NCBI RefSeq assembly: GCF_003732225.1
Contig: NZ_MOBJ01000034.1
Span: forward strand, 124,001-188,000
Source: Pseudomonas brassicacearum
Lineage (GTDB): Bacteria; Pseudomonadota; Gammaproteobacteria; Pseudomonadales; Pseudomonadaceae
DNA: 64,000 nt
Reading direction: 5' to 3'
In this document: one piece after another, positions 35,025 through 43,312 of the stretch
How the letters are laid out: the number at the start of each line of letters is the position of its first letter
Position numbering within the stretch: position 1 is the first letter of the stretch
Made by a program: the position numbers and the translations under genes
The notes under the pieces: generated by a model
Databases searched by the model: none
The model's input: the letters and a program-made list of their open reading frames with translations, nothing else
Told to the model about the DNA's origin: nothing

Positions 35025-35260
35025 CGGCGCCAAAATGGCGCTTCGGGTTTGGCGACTCGATGCCAATGTACAAAAGCCTCCGATCAGTTTTCGGATCGCT
35101 TTAAAGCACTTAGCTGCCTGCTTTTTGGTAGCTGTGCGCGGGAGATCTTCGGGTCTGCCGGGTTGTCCATTGTCCGGTTCGCCAACCTGCGTACAGCTGC
35201 CACCCTTTTCGTTTGGCGACGATTGAGTGGTAGACCTCTTTACCCAATGGAGCTCTACTC
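35025..35260 (+). ncRNA. Highly structured leader RNA upstream of small gene
   Basis: About 235 nt with consecutive strong hairpins. GCGCC/GGCGC has loop AAAAT (35030s); TTGGC/GCCAA has an 8-nt loop; GCAC-AGCTGCC/GGTAGCT-GTGC makes an 11-bp stem (near 35105-35140). AGATC-TTCG-GGTCT carries a UUCG-type tetraloop (near 35143-35157), and CTGCCAC/GTGGTAG encloses the last part (near 35200-35235). The next ATG follows at 35261. I believe similar leaders precede small proteins in related genomes, but cannot verify it here. Confidence 0.6.
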
Positions 35261-35530
35261 ATGAATGAATACATGGCCTTAACCAGCAACGCCGACGACC
35301 TACCCTCCCTGTTCGTCAACACCACTCAACCGCTGCATTCACTGCTCAGCACGGCCAGCTACAGAATCCGAGCCGTGACGCAGATTCTTGAAAACCTCGC
35401 GATGCGGGGTGACATCACCACTGACTCGGTCATTCTCAGCGACTTCGCATTGCTCTGCTGCATACCTTTGCGCGACGGTTGCGATGTGCTGGATGTCATT
35501 GCACGACGCATGGATGCAGAACCGTCCTGA
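35261..35530 (+). CDS. Small conserved Pseudomonas protein (DUF6124-like)
   Basis: An 89-residue protein with helical segments QPLHSLLSTASYRIRAVTQI and LRDGCDVLDVIARRMDAE. The latter resembles the end of small DUF6124-type proteins of fluorescent pseudomonads. The N-terminus is shorter than usual for that family. The start has GGAG 8 nt upstream. Control through the long leader before it is likely. Confidence 0.6.
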   Translation: MNEYMALTSNADDLPSLFVNTTQPLHSLLSTASYRIRAVTQILENLAMRGDITTDSVILSDFALLCCIPLRDGCDVLDVIARRMDAEPS

Positions 35531-35533
35531 CGT

Positions 35534-35565
35534 CACAAGGGGGCGCTGTTTCGGCGCCCCTTGTG
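35534..35565 (+). terminator. Hairpin after the small gene
   Basis: CACAAGGGG-GCGC/GCGC-CCCTTGTG stem of about 12 bp with a TGTTTC loop, 4 bp after the stop. Only a short T run follows, so termination may be weak. Confidence 0.65.
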
Positions 35566-35765
35566 TTCAAGCGGATGTCATGCAGCGAGCTGAGCCTTCC
35601 CGGCTTTCCGACAGTTCTAAACTGGAGTTTGGCCGATTTCAGGACCTGTTTTCGGCCTCGTTGGGCGAACCTGCCGCCGCCGCTGCGATGCAGAATTCGT
35701 CGGCGCGCTCAAGGCCACAACACCACCTCTAGATCTTGACACCGAAAACCATGCATGCTAGCGAG

Positions 35766-35777
35766 TGCTATACTTCT
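35766..35777 (+). promoter_or_regulatory. RpoS-like -10 element upstream of 35894 gene
   Basis: GCTATACTTCT at 35767-35777 matches 9 of 11 positions of the stationary-phase sigma consensus KCTAYRCTTAA and is preceded by TG. It lies 120 bp before the gene at 35894. The rest of the gap 35566-35893 shows no gene. Confidence 0.5.
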
Positions 35778-35893
35778 TTCGAATTGCATGACGTCTGCAA
35801 CGTCCCCCACGGGTACAGATACCGACTGCAAATCTCAGTTAACGGCTGCTGAACAGAGGATGTCTACAGCAAACACGAGATGGGAGGTGTGGT

Positions 35894-36454
35894 ATGAATC
35901 GGCACTATTACATCAGTGACAATCTCGACGATCTTGAAACCGTTGAAAATGAATTGGAAGCCAACGGCATCAATACCGAACAAATTCATGTGCTCAGTGA
36001 AAAAGTTGCTGATGTTGAAGAACATCACCTCCACGAAGTTAACTCGTTAATGAAACAAGATACTGTTCACTCTGGCGAGATTGGTGCGGTGGTCGGCGTG
36101 CCACTCGCGGCGCTGGTCCTTGGCGGCGCCTATTGGATGGGCTGGACCCAATCCGTCGCAGGCTGGATGCCTTTTATCTTCCTTGCCATTGTTATAGTGG
36201 GCTTCTGCATCTGGGAAGGCGGTTTTTTTGGTATCCAGGTGCCAAACACTCACTTCCGCAATTTTAAACAAGTGGTAGATGAAGGCAAACATATCTTCTT
36301 CGTGGATGTCGAGCCGGATCAGGAGTCGGTATTGGACCGGGTAATCGAACATTATCCAAGGCTGAAGATCGCCGGCACGGGAACGGCAGCCCCTCACTGG
36401 ACAGTAGCCTGGCAGCACAAATGGCATCAGTTCAAACGAGTGATATCGGGTTAG
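35894..36454 (+). CDS. Conserved membrane protein of unknown function
   Basis: A 186-residue protein: a soluble N-terminal ferredoxin-like part (MNRHYYISDNLDDLETVENEL), two transmembrane helices near residues 62-83 and 92-110, and a soluble C-terminal part. Relatives in Pseudomonas are annotated only as hypothetical or, doubtfully, NAD/FAD-utilizing. The start has GGGAGG. It is convergent with the oxidase operon and likely stationary-phase induced. Confidence 0.75.
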   Translation: MNRHYYISDNLDDLETVENELEANGINTEQIHVLSEKVADVEEHHLHEVNSLMKQDTVHSGEIGAVVGVPLAALVLGGAYWMGWTQSVAGWMPFIFLAIVIVGFCIWEGGFFGIQVPNTHFRNFKQVVDEGKHIFFVDVEPDQESVLDRVIEHYPRLKIAGTGTAAPHWTVAWQHKWHQFKRVISG

Positions 36455-36499
36455 CCCCTGGGGGCTTAAGACCCTCAGGAAGTGCTATCCGGAAGTCGC

Positions 36500-36820
36500 T
36501 TATTGGCCGAAAAAAATGACCCGGCTGAGGAAAACATAGTCTGCCTCGGTGGCCATCAGTCCGACGAGCACCAGTAAACATAAAGGTGGCACCAATATGG
36601 CGTAGACCATGGCCAACCGTTCCCAGGCCATATGCATGAAGATGGAGACAATTAAACCTGCCTTCAACAACATGAGCGTGATAATCAGGAACCACCTGAC
36701 GTAGCCCTGAAAGTGAAAATAGTCGACAAGATACGACAGCGTGCTGAGGACGAATAACAGCCCCCAGACTTTAAGGTACAAACTGATTGGATGTTGCTGA
36801 CCCTGAGCATGCGCCATCAT
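36500..36820 (-). CDS. Cytochrome oxidase subunit IV (CyoD/CtaF-like)
   Basis: A 106-residue membrane protein with three helices in the prokaryotic cytochrome oxidase subunit IV family. It is the last gene of the oxidase operon, 30 bp after the subunit III gene, and probably stabilises subunits I and III. Confidence 0.82.
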   Translation of the reverse strand: MMAHAQGQQHPISLYLKVWGLLFVLSTLSYLVDYFHFQGYVRWFLIITLMLLKAGLIVSIFMHMAWERLAMVYAILVPPLCLLVLVGLMATEADYVFLSRVIFFGQ

Positions 36821-36850
36821 CAGTGCTCCTCTTCAGAACCTGTTCACGAT

Positions 36851-37564
36851 CTACCATAAATAGAAAAAAGCAAAAATAAACACCCACACCAAGTCCACGA
36901 AGTGCCAGTAAAGCCCGGCTATCTCGACGATCTGATAGTTTCCGGAGCGCTCATAATCTCCGCGCAATACTTTCAGCGCCACAATGCTGAGGTAGATGAC
37001 GCCGACTGACACATGCAGTCCGTGAAAACCGGTAATCATGAAAAAGCTGGCACCAAATTGTGCCGCCCCCATAGGGTTCCCCCAGGGACGCACCCCTTCT
37101 GCGATGAGCTTGCTCCATTCAAATGCCTGCATGCTGACGAAGGTCACACCAAAGGCTGCGGTCGCCAGCATCAGGGCCGCGGTTTTCGCGCGATCACGGC
37201 GATAGGCGTAATTGACTGCCATGGCCATGGTGCCGCTGCTACTGATCAGCACAAAGGTCATGATGGCGATCAGAATAAGCGGGATTTCTCTACCGCCGAT
37301 CGTCAATGCGAACACTTCACTGGGGTTTGGCCAGGCGCTGGTGATGGTCATGCGTACCGACATGTAGCCGGTTAAAAAGCAGGTAAATACAAACGTATCG
37401 CTGAGCAGGAATATCCACATCATCGCCTTGCCCCAGGGGACCTGCCTGAATGCCTCCTTATCCGAGGACCAGTCGCTGGCGATACCCTGCCATCCCGGTG
37501 CAGGCGGCGAGCTGGGTGGATTGGATGAACCGGACTCGACTGGGGCTGGAGGGTGCGATGCCAT
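36851..37564 (-). CDS. Cytochrome c oxidase subunit III
   Basis: A 237-residue heme-copper oxidase subunit III with a Pro/Ser-rich N-terminal extension and about five to six helices. Conserved segments are GYMSVRMTI, GFHGLHVSVGVIYL and a C-terminal WHFVDLVWVFIFAFFYLW. It is the more typical of the two subunit III genes in the operon. Confidence 0.88.
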   Translation of the reverse strand: MASHPPAPVESGSSNPPSSPPAPGWQGIASDWSSDKEAFRQVPWGKAMMWIFLLSDTFVFTCFLTGYMSVRMTITSAWPNPSEVFALTIGGREIPLILIAIMTFVLISSSGTMAMAVNYAYRRDRAKTAALMLATAAFGVTFVSMQAFEWSKLIAEGVRPWGNPMGAAQFGASFFMITGFHGLHVSVGVIYLSIVALKVLRGDYERSGNYQIVEIAGLYWHFVDLVWVFIFAFFYLW

Positions 37565-37570
37565 GGCTTT

Positions 37571-38263
37571 TCACCTCAGGCCGCAGAATCTGGCGATGGC
37601 TTCATAGGTTGCCGGCGTGCTGGTCAGCAGAGCGAATAGCACGAACCAAAGACCCAGTAGGTAATGCCAATAGATGGCACAGAGCTCCACGCTGGCGCTG
37701 AGTTGCGGCAGCGGCACGTGGTGCAGGAATTTAGCGACGGTTCTGCTCCAGGCGATCAGCCCGCCCAGCAGGTGGAACCCATGCAGGCCGGTCAACAGGT
37801 AGAAGAAACTGTTGGCCGGATTGCTGGCGACAAAGTAGCCCCAGGCGACAAACTGCTGCCAGACCCAGAGTTGTCCCGTCAGAAAGGCAACTGCAAATAC
37901 GCCCCCCAACGCAAAGCCGATGACAGTTGCGTCCAGTCGAGCCTGTCGGGCGGCCATACGCGACCACTGCAATGCGATGCAACTGAGTACCAGAAAAGCC
38001 GAATTCAGCCATAGCTGCCATAGATTGGCTAACGGCGCCAAGGGCTCTGTCAGGGGTAGCCAGTCGGCCATCTGTGAGCGCTCGATAAAGGCGACCAGGA
38101 AGAGAAAGAATAACGAGCTCACCACGGCCAGAAACAAGCGAAGGCCTATTCTTGCGTTTTGGATTCTATCGGCACCCTCGGTGGCCTGAATACCCTCAGG
38201 ATCGCGACTCCAACTGCCGCCGGGGTCAGCGCTGTCGGCGTTTTTCAATAGCAGTCTGTTCAT
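37571..38263 (-). CDS. Second cytochrome oxidase subunit III-type protein
   Basis: A 230-residue membrane protein of the subunit III family: TGLHGFHLLGGLIAW and YWHYLLGLWFVLFALL align with subunit III helices. The start overlaps the subunit I stop as ATGA, so translation is coupled. Two subunit III-like genes in a row are seen in some caa3-type clusters; whether both enter the same complex is not known. Confidence 0.83.
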   Translation of the reverse strand: MNRLLLKNADSADPGGSWSRDPEGIQATEGADRIQNARIGLRLFLAVVSSLFFLFLVAFIERSQMADWLPLTEPLAPLANLWQLWLNSAFLVLSCIALQWSRMAARQARLDATVIGFALGGVFAVAFLTGQLWVWQQFVAWGYFVASNPANSFFYLLTGLHGFHLLGGLIAWSRTVAKFLHHVPLPQLSASVELCAIYWHYLLGLWFVLFALLTSTPATYEAIARFCGLR

Positions 38264-40035
38264 GTTTTAACGTCCGCTATTTTGGTTCCGGCACTGAGTT
38301 GACGCATCTGCTCCAGCTCCTCGTCGGAGACCGTTTGCGGAACGAAATCCTGTTCTATCCCCGGCACGCTGTAGTCATAGGCCCAGCGATGCACGACCGG
38401 CAGCTTCGCTCCCCAGTTACCGTGTATCGGCGGGGTGTCCGGCGTTTGCCATTCCAGACTGGCCGCGCCCCAGGGATTACTGCCTGCGGGCTTGCCTTTA
38501 AATACGCTCCAGGCCAGGTTGAACAGGAACAGCAGTTGGGAAACGCCGACGGTCAATGCGACCACCGTAATGAAGGCATTCAATTCTTGCGCCGACTGCG
38601 GGATGAACGCGTAGTTGTCATAGGCGTAATAGCGGCGTGGCATGCCCTGAAAACCCAGGTAGTGCATGGGGAAGAAGATGGCGTAGGTGCCCAGAAAGGT
38701 AATCCAGAAATGCAGCTTGCCCAGGGTGTCGTTCGTCATCCGCCCGGTTACTTTCGGGAACCAATGATAAATGCCGCCGAACACCACCAGTACCGGTGCG
38801 ACCCCCATGACCATATGAAAATGGGCGACGACGAAATAGGTGTCCGAGAGCGGAATATCCACGATCACATTGCCGAGAAACAACCCGGTCAGACCACCGA
38901 CCAGGAAGGTGACGATAAAGGCCAGGGCAAACAGCATCGGCACGGTCAGATGGATGTCGCCCCGCCACAGGGTCAGCACCCAGTTGTAGACTTTCAGTGC
39001 GGTCGGCACCGCGATGATCAAGGTGGTGGTGGCGAAGAAAAAGCCAAAGTAGGGGTTCATTCCGCTGACATACATATGGTGTGCCCAGACCACAAAGCTG
39101 AGTACGCCAATTGCAATAATGGCCCACACCATCATTCGGTAGCCGAAGATACTTTTACGCGCATGTGTGCTGATCAAGTCGGAGACCAGACCAAACGCGG
39201 GGAGCGCAACGATATAGACTTCCGGGTGGCCGAAGAACCAGAACAGATGCTGGAATAATATTGGGCTGCCACCTTGGTGATCGAGCTGCTGCCCCAGCGA
39301 GATGATCGCCGGCATAAAGAAGCTGGTGCCCAACAGCTTGTCAAACAGCGTCATGATCGCACTGACAAACAACGCCGGGAAAGCCAGCAAGGCCATGATC
39401 GAGGCCATGAAGATTCCCCATACGGAGAGCGGCATGCGAAACAATGTCATGCCGTGCGTGCGCGCCTGCAACACCGTGGTGACGTAGTTCAACCCGCCCA
39501 TGGTGGTTGCGACAATAAAAATCGCCAGTGAGACGAGCATCAGCACGATGCCCCACTCGGTCCCCGGTGTCCCCTTGGTAATGGACTGCGGTGGATAGAG
39601 CGTCCAGCCCGCCCCCGTGGGGCCGCCGGGGACAAAGAAAGCGGCGAGCAACACCAGAACCGCCAGCAGGTAAGTCCAGTAACTCAGCATGTTGACGTAG
39701 GGGAAGACCATGTCGCGGGCGCCCAGCATCAGCGGGATCAGATAGTTGCCGAAGCCACCCAGAAACAATGCCGTCAGCAAGTAAATGACCATGATCATGC
39801 CGTGCATGGTCATCGCCTGATAGTAAGTACTGGCGTCCATGAACCCCAAACTACCGGGGAAGCCTATCTGCAAGCGCATCAAATCGGACAACACCACGGC
39901 GATGATGCCCACGAATATAGCCGTCAAGGAATACTGAATGGCGATGACCTTGTGGTCCTGACTCCAGATATATTTGGTCAGGAAACTTTTGGGCTCGTGC
40001 AGTGCTTCTGTTTCGGCTTGCTCCGCATAGGCCAT
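38260..40035 (-). CDS. Cytochrome c oxidase subunit I (heme-copper)
   Basis: A 591-residue catalytic subunit with about twelve helices. Heme and CuB ligands are visible: HGMIMV (heme a His), WFFGHPEVYIVALPAFG (CuB His with cross-linked Tyr), WAHHMY (two CuB His) and the VVAHFHMVMG heme ligands. I start at MAYAEQAE (40035), which has GGAGG 8 nt upstream, not at the TTG before it. It pumps protons while reducing oxygen to water. Confidence 0.92.
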   Translation of the reverse strand: MAYAEQAETEALHEPKSFLTKYIWSQDHKVIAIQYSLTAIFVGIIAVVLSDLMRLQIGFPGSLGFMDASTYYQAMTMHGMIMVIYLLTALFLGGFGNYLIPLMLGARDMVFPYVNMLSYWTYLLAVLVLLAAFFVPGGPTGAGWTLYPPQSITKGTPGTEWGIVLMLVSLAIFIVATTMGGLNYVTTVLQARTHGMTLFRMPLSVWGIFMASIMALLAFPALFVSAIMTLFDKLLGTSFFMPAIISLGQQLDHQGGSPILFQHLFWFFGHPEVYIVALPAFGLVSDLISTHARKSIFGYRMMVWAIIAIGVLSFVVWAHHMYVSGMNPYFGFFFATTTLIIAVPTALKVYNWVLTLWRGDIHLTVPMLFALAFIVTFLVGGLTGLFLGNVIVDIPLSDTYFVVAHFHMVMGVAPVLVVFGGIYHWFPKVTGRMTNDTLGKLHFWITFLGTYAIFFPMHYLGFQGMPRRYYAYDNYAFIPQSAQELNAFITVVALTVGVSQLLFLFNLAWSVFKGKPAGSNPWGAASLEWQTPDTPPIHGNWGAKLPVVHRWAYDYSVPGIEQDFVPQTVSDEELEQMRQLSAGTKIADVKT

Positions 40036-40084
40036 CACGTCATCCTCCAACTGAAGTTTCGGTGTATTTCTGGCTTCTTTACGG

Positions 40085-41557
40085 CTACTTCCCTAGCTCC
40101 GCCTTGCTTGCATCAGCGCCGGCATTCGCTTTGGATTTGATAAAAGCGATCAGTGCATTCAACTCCTGATCACTCGGCGCAAAGGTCGGCATGACGGGTG
40201 CATAGCCCTTGATGATTCTGGTATTGGGCTTAAGAACCGTTTCTTTGATATAGCCCTCATCGACCTTTATTGTCGTACCGTCGGCAAAGGTTTCTGTCTT
40301 GCCATACAGGCCCTGCCAGCTGGGGCCGACACCCTTGCTGCCATCGACACTGTGGCAGGCCAGACAGCCGAACGACTTGGCCAGCCGCTGTCCCTGCGCC
40401 ACCAGGTCGTCACCCGAGCCCGACGCTTCGCCGGTAGAAAGTTCATCGCCTTGGCGCGCAGTACCCAGTGATTTGATCAGGGCGACGAGAGCACCCAGTT
40501 CATCTTCATTGAGAGTATAGGCCACCATGACTGGCGGGTAGCCCTGCACCCGTCGGGCCTTCGGATCGAGGATCGCCGCTTTCAGGTAGGCCTCATCGAC
40601 CAGCACACTGGAGCCATCGGCAAGCTGTTCGGTGCGGCCGTACAACCCCTTCCATCCCGGGCCGAGACTGGCACTGCCATCCTGGCTATGGCAGGCACCG
40701 CAGCCGAGCTTTTCGACCAACAGGCGGCCTTTTTCCAGCACGCTGTCCCGACTGGGCTTGGCCGCTGTCGCTACTGTCTGCGCAAAAGTCGGTTGGCTGC
40801 TCAGCCATTGATCGAAAGCGTCCTGTTCGTCCACGATCATATGGCCGCGCATGTTGTAATGCCCCACGCCACAATATTCAGCGCAGATAATTTCATATTT
40901 GCCGGTTTTAGTTGGCGTAAACCAAAAGTACGACACCATCCCTGGCACCATGTCCATCTTGCCGCGCATTTGCGGTACATCGAAATCGTGCAGTACATCT
41001 TTAGAACGCAGTAAAACTTTTACCGGTTGATTGAGTGGAAGGTGAACTTCACTGTTTAGTACAAGTACATCGTCCTGCCCGGCAGGGTCCTTGGGGTCAA
41101 GGCCGAAGGGGTTGGTGGAATCAACAAACTTGATATCCGATCTGCCCAGTTTCCCGTCCTGGCCGGGAAAACGAAAGGCCCACTGCCACTGCTGGGCGAC
41201 CACTTCAAGTTCATAAGCTTTTTTCGGCACCCGGACGAAATCACTGTAAACAACCAGGCCTGGCGCCAACATCAAGGCAATACCAACCGACGTAACGATA
41301 ATTAACCATACCTCCAACTTTTTATTTCCCGGCTGGTAGGCCGCCTTGGCACCCTCCTTGTGACGATAACGCATCACGGCTACCGCCATGAATACCGTGA
41401 CGGCGATGAAAAATATTCCACTCATGATCAGGGTGATGAACTGGGTGGTGTCTATTGACCCCCAGTTGGAAGCTGCCGGGGTCGCGTGCCAAGGCGCCAG
41501 TATGTTGAACAACACTGATGCAACAACGATTAGAATCAAGATAATTGCTGTTGCCAT
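40085..41557 (-). CDS. Cytochrome c oxidase subunit II fused to two cytochrome c domains
   Basis: A 490-residue subunit II: two helices (residues 3-25 and 38-62; a further hydrophobic stretch near 82-103), then a cupredoxin domain with the CuA site CAEYCGVGHYNM near 230. It is followed by two c-type heme domains with CGACH and CLACH. The attached cytochromes make this a caa3/cco-like enzyme that can take electrons directly. The duplicated heme domains are similar to each other. First gene of the operon. Confidence 0.9.
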   Translation of the reverse strand: MATAIILILIVVASVLFNILAPWHATPAASNWGSIDTTQFITLIMSGIFFIAVTVFMAVAVMRYRHKEGAKAAYQPGNKKLEVWLIIVTSVGIALMLAPGLVVYSDFVRVPKKAYELEVVAQQWQWAFRFPGQDGKLGRSDIKFVDSTNPFGLDPKDPAGQDDVLVLNSEVHLPLNQPVKVLLRSKDVLHDFDVPQMRGKMDMVPGMVSYFWFTPTKTGKYEIICAEYCGVGHYNMRGHMIVDEQDAFDQWLSSQPTFAQTVATAAKPSRDSVLEKGRLLVEKLGCGACHSQDGSASLGPGWKGLYGRTEQLADGSSVLVDEAYLKAAILDPKARRVQGYPPVMVAYTLNEDELGALVALIKSLGTARQGDELSTGEASGSGDDLVAQGQRLAKSFGCLACHSVDGSKGVGPSWQGLYGKTETFADGTTIKVDEGYIKETVLKPNTRIIKGYAPVMPTFAPSDQELNALIAFIKSKANAGADASKAELGK

Positions 41558-41694
41558 TTTCTCTTCATCCTGTTCCTGTTACTCGCTTGTTACGCAAAAG
41601 CATCGCCACTCAACAGCATCGTCAAATTAATATCAATCTGACGTTCCAGCAGGATCGACAAGTACCACCACTCCCGATGGCAAAGTCAGCAAGC

Positions 41695-41701
41695 AGTATA
41701 G
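41695..41701 (-). promoter_or_regulatory. RpoS-like -10 element of the oxidase operon
   Basis: On the minus strand CTATACT (followed by GCTT) lies 138 bp before the subunit II start. It matches the core of the stationary-phase consensus. The remainder of the gap 41558-42013 contains no supported gene. Confidence 0.45.
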
Positions 41702-41915
41702 TTCAGGAACGGAACGAGCGCTTTTCCTGAAGAACCTGATACCCGGATATTCCAACTTCAACATCAAGTTAATTGTTTAAACCTGTTCGCTATCTATGAC
41801 TGTAGGTATTCAGCCTAACGTCTCCCGGGACTAAATTAGGCGTAGCGACTTGTTTCCAATCAGTCAAAATGATTAGGGTCGAGTCCGACCTCCCCCAAGC
41901 GAGTCCCGGTTGCCA

Positions 41916-41926
41916 GCTATACTTAA
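41916..41926 (+). promoter_or_regulatory. RpoS-type extended -10 upstream of 42014 gene
   Basis: GCTATACTTAA matches the consensus KCTAYRCTTAA at all 11 positions. It is 87 bp before the start of the gene at 42014. Confidence 0.6.
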
Positions 41927-42013
41927 TTTCTGATTACGGACGGTTCAGAAATAGGGATCGACCAGAAGCGGCCCGAGCTACAGAGTCCAGCAGTCCACTA
42001 CGGAGGTTTCGTC

Positions 42014-42352
42014 ATGAGCGCCTTGACGATCGAAGGCTGGTGCAAAATCAGCGGCAACCAAAAGTCCATACCGGTGGGGGAGATCCATTTTGACGTCGAC
42101 GGCCCCCTCCATCTGCGCCTGGAGGAAGCTGAAGAACGCCTGCAGACGACCCATGAGCCCGAAGCCATGGTCGATGTGGACATGAGCTCAATGGATTTGG
42201 TCATTCCAGAGGGATACGGCCCTTTGTCCGACTGCCAAATGCGCGTCTATTTGCAACACTCGCGCGGTCAGTTCCATCTGGTCGGGCATCGAGCGAGCGA
42301 TGGAAGCTTGATCTATACCAATGCGGTGTTGATTGATCAGCTGCTTGAGTAG
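42014..42352 (+). CDS. Conserved hypothetical protein
   Basis: A 112-residue acidic soluble protein with no signal peptide or membrane segment. It starts MSALTIEGWCKISGNQKSIP and contains a likely beta-rich body. The start has GGAGG 7 nt upstream, a strong site. I do not recognise the family. The perfect RpoS-type element upstream suggests stationary-phase or osmotic induction. Confidence 0.65.
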   Translation: MSALTIEGWCKISGNQKSIPVGEIHFDVDGPLHLRLEEAEERLQTTHEPEAMVDVDMSSMDLVIPEGYGPLSDCQMRVYLQHSRGQFHLVGHRASDGSLIYTNAVLIDQLLE

Positions 42353-42409
42353 CGACTACGTGATGCTCGGCATCGGTTTTTCTCTGTGGGGGGATGCAGA
42401 GACAAGAAA

Positions 42410-42471
42410 ACCGGTCCTCAGTGACTAATGCCTGCCAGTTAAGGCATTAGTCCTCAGTGACCGGTATTTTT
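42410..42471 (+). terminator. Terminator interrupted by a 26-bp palindrome with 10-bp duplication
   Basis: The parts are ACCGG (42410-42414), TCCTCAGTGA (42415-42424), a 26-nt palindromic insert (42425-42450, arms CTAATGCC/GGCATTAG), a second TCCTCAGTGA (42451-42460), then CCGGTATTTTT. Removing the insert and one repeat restores a simple hairpin ACCGGTC/GACCGGT with a T run. It terminates the gene at 42014. Confidence 0.75.
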
Positions 42472-42622
42472 ATGCCCACCATTCAGCAAAAACACGCGTT
42501 GCGCTGGCGTTGAAGGAATCAGAAACACTCCAGCGCTGCTCCCGAACGCCACGCCTTGCTGTGGTTCCTACACTGTTCCCTACCATTCATCCGCTCTGCC
42601 GCCGACAGTGGTGGTTATAGTG

Positions 42623-42660
42623 TTGATAACTAAATTTCAGTAGGTATAGTAACCACCTAC
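42623..42660 (+). promoter_or_regulatory. hicA promoter with overlapping inverted repeat
   Basis: TTGATA (42623-42628), 16 bp, TATAGT (42645-42650). An inverted repeat GTAGGT/ACCTAC (42640-42645 and 42655-42660) covers the -10. Since HicB proteins often repress their own operon, this is a plausible operator. Confidence 0.6.
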
Positions 42661-42678
42661 ACAGCACAGGGAAGTGAT

Positions 42679-42861
42679 GTGAATAGCCGATATTTGATAA
42701 CCCAAATCGTCGCAGACGGCTGGTATCTGGTACGGGTCAGGGGCAGTCACCACCACTTCAAGCATCCCACGAAGCCCGGCCTGGTCACCGTCCCACATCC
42801 GAAAAAGGATTTACTGACGAAGACTGCCGTCAGCATCTTGCAACAGGCCCTGCTGTATTGA
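42679..42861 (+). CDS. hicA: HicA-type mRNA interferase toxin
   Basis: A 60-residue double-stranded RNA-binding-fold toxin. The catalytic His is in GSHHHFKHP, and the end KKDLLTKTAVSILQQALL is typical of HicA. The start is GTG at 42679 after AGGGAAG. HicA cleaves mRNA until bound by HicB, encoded 31 bp downstream. Confidence 0.9.
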   Translation: MNSRYLITQIVADGWYLVRVRGSHHHFKHPTKPGLVTVPHPKKDLLTKTAVSILQQALLY

Positions 42862-42892
42862 ATCGGCGCACAGCACCCAGAGGACAACGAAC

Positions 42893-43300
42893 ATGCTTTA
42901 CCCAATTGCGATTTCAATGGGCAATAACGAACACGCCTGGGGCGTGGAAGTGCCGGACATTCCGGGTTGCTTCTCGGCTGGCGATGACCTGGACGATGCA
43001 ATCGCCATGGCGCGCGAAGCCATCGAAGGCCACTTCGAGATACTCGCCGAAGACGGCTCGGCGATTCCGCCCGCCAACAAAGTCACCGTGCACGCGGCCA
43101 ATCCGCAGTACGCCGGAGTCACCTGGGCATTGGTGGACATCGACGTCACCAAGTACCTGGGCAAGGCACAGAAACTCAACATCACCCTACCCGGCTATTT
43201 GCTGACACGGATTGACGAATACGTGCTGCACCACCCGGAAGAGAAAAGCCGCTCCGGCTTTCTGGCCTCGGCGGCGTTGAAAGTGTTGCAACAGGGCTGA
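42893..43300 (+). CDS. hicB: HicB-type antitoxin
   Basis: A 135-residue antitoxin with the N-terminal RNase H-like HicB domain (VPDIPGCFSAGDDLDDAIAMAREAIEGH) and a C-terminal ribbon-helix-helix-like DNA-binding part (LNITLPGYLLTRIDEYVL). It should neutralise HicA and repress the operon. The order hicA-hicB with both reading frames intact suggests a working module. Confidence 0.92.
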   Translation: MLYPIAISMGNNEHAWGVEVPDIPGCFSAGDDLDDAIAMAREAIEGHFEILAEDGSAIPPANKVTVHAANPQYAGVTWALVDIDVTKYLGKAQKLNITLPGYLLTRIDEYVLHHPEEKSRSGFLASAALKVLQQG

Positions 43301-43312
43301 GGTTAGCGGCGC

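Noticed and set aside
34864..35226. 120-codon frame over the structured leader
   Set aside because: Crosses several hairpins, has Cys-rich random composition and no family; the RNA explanation fits better.
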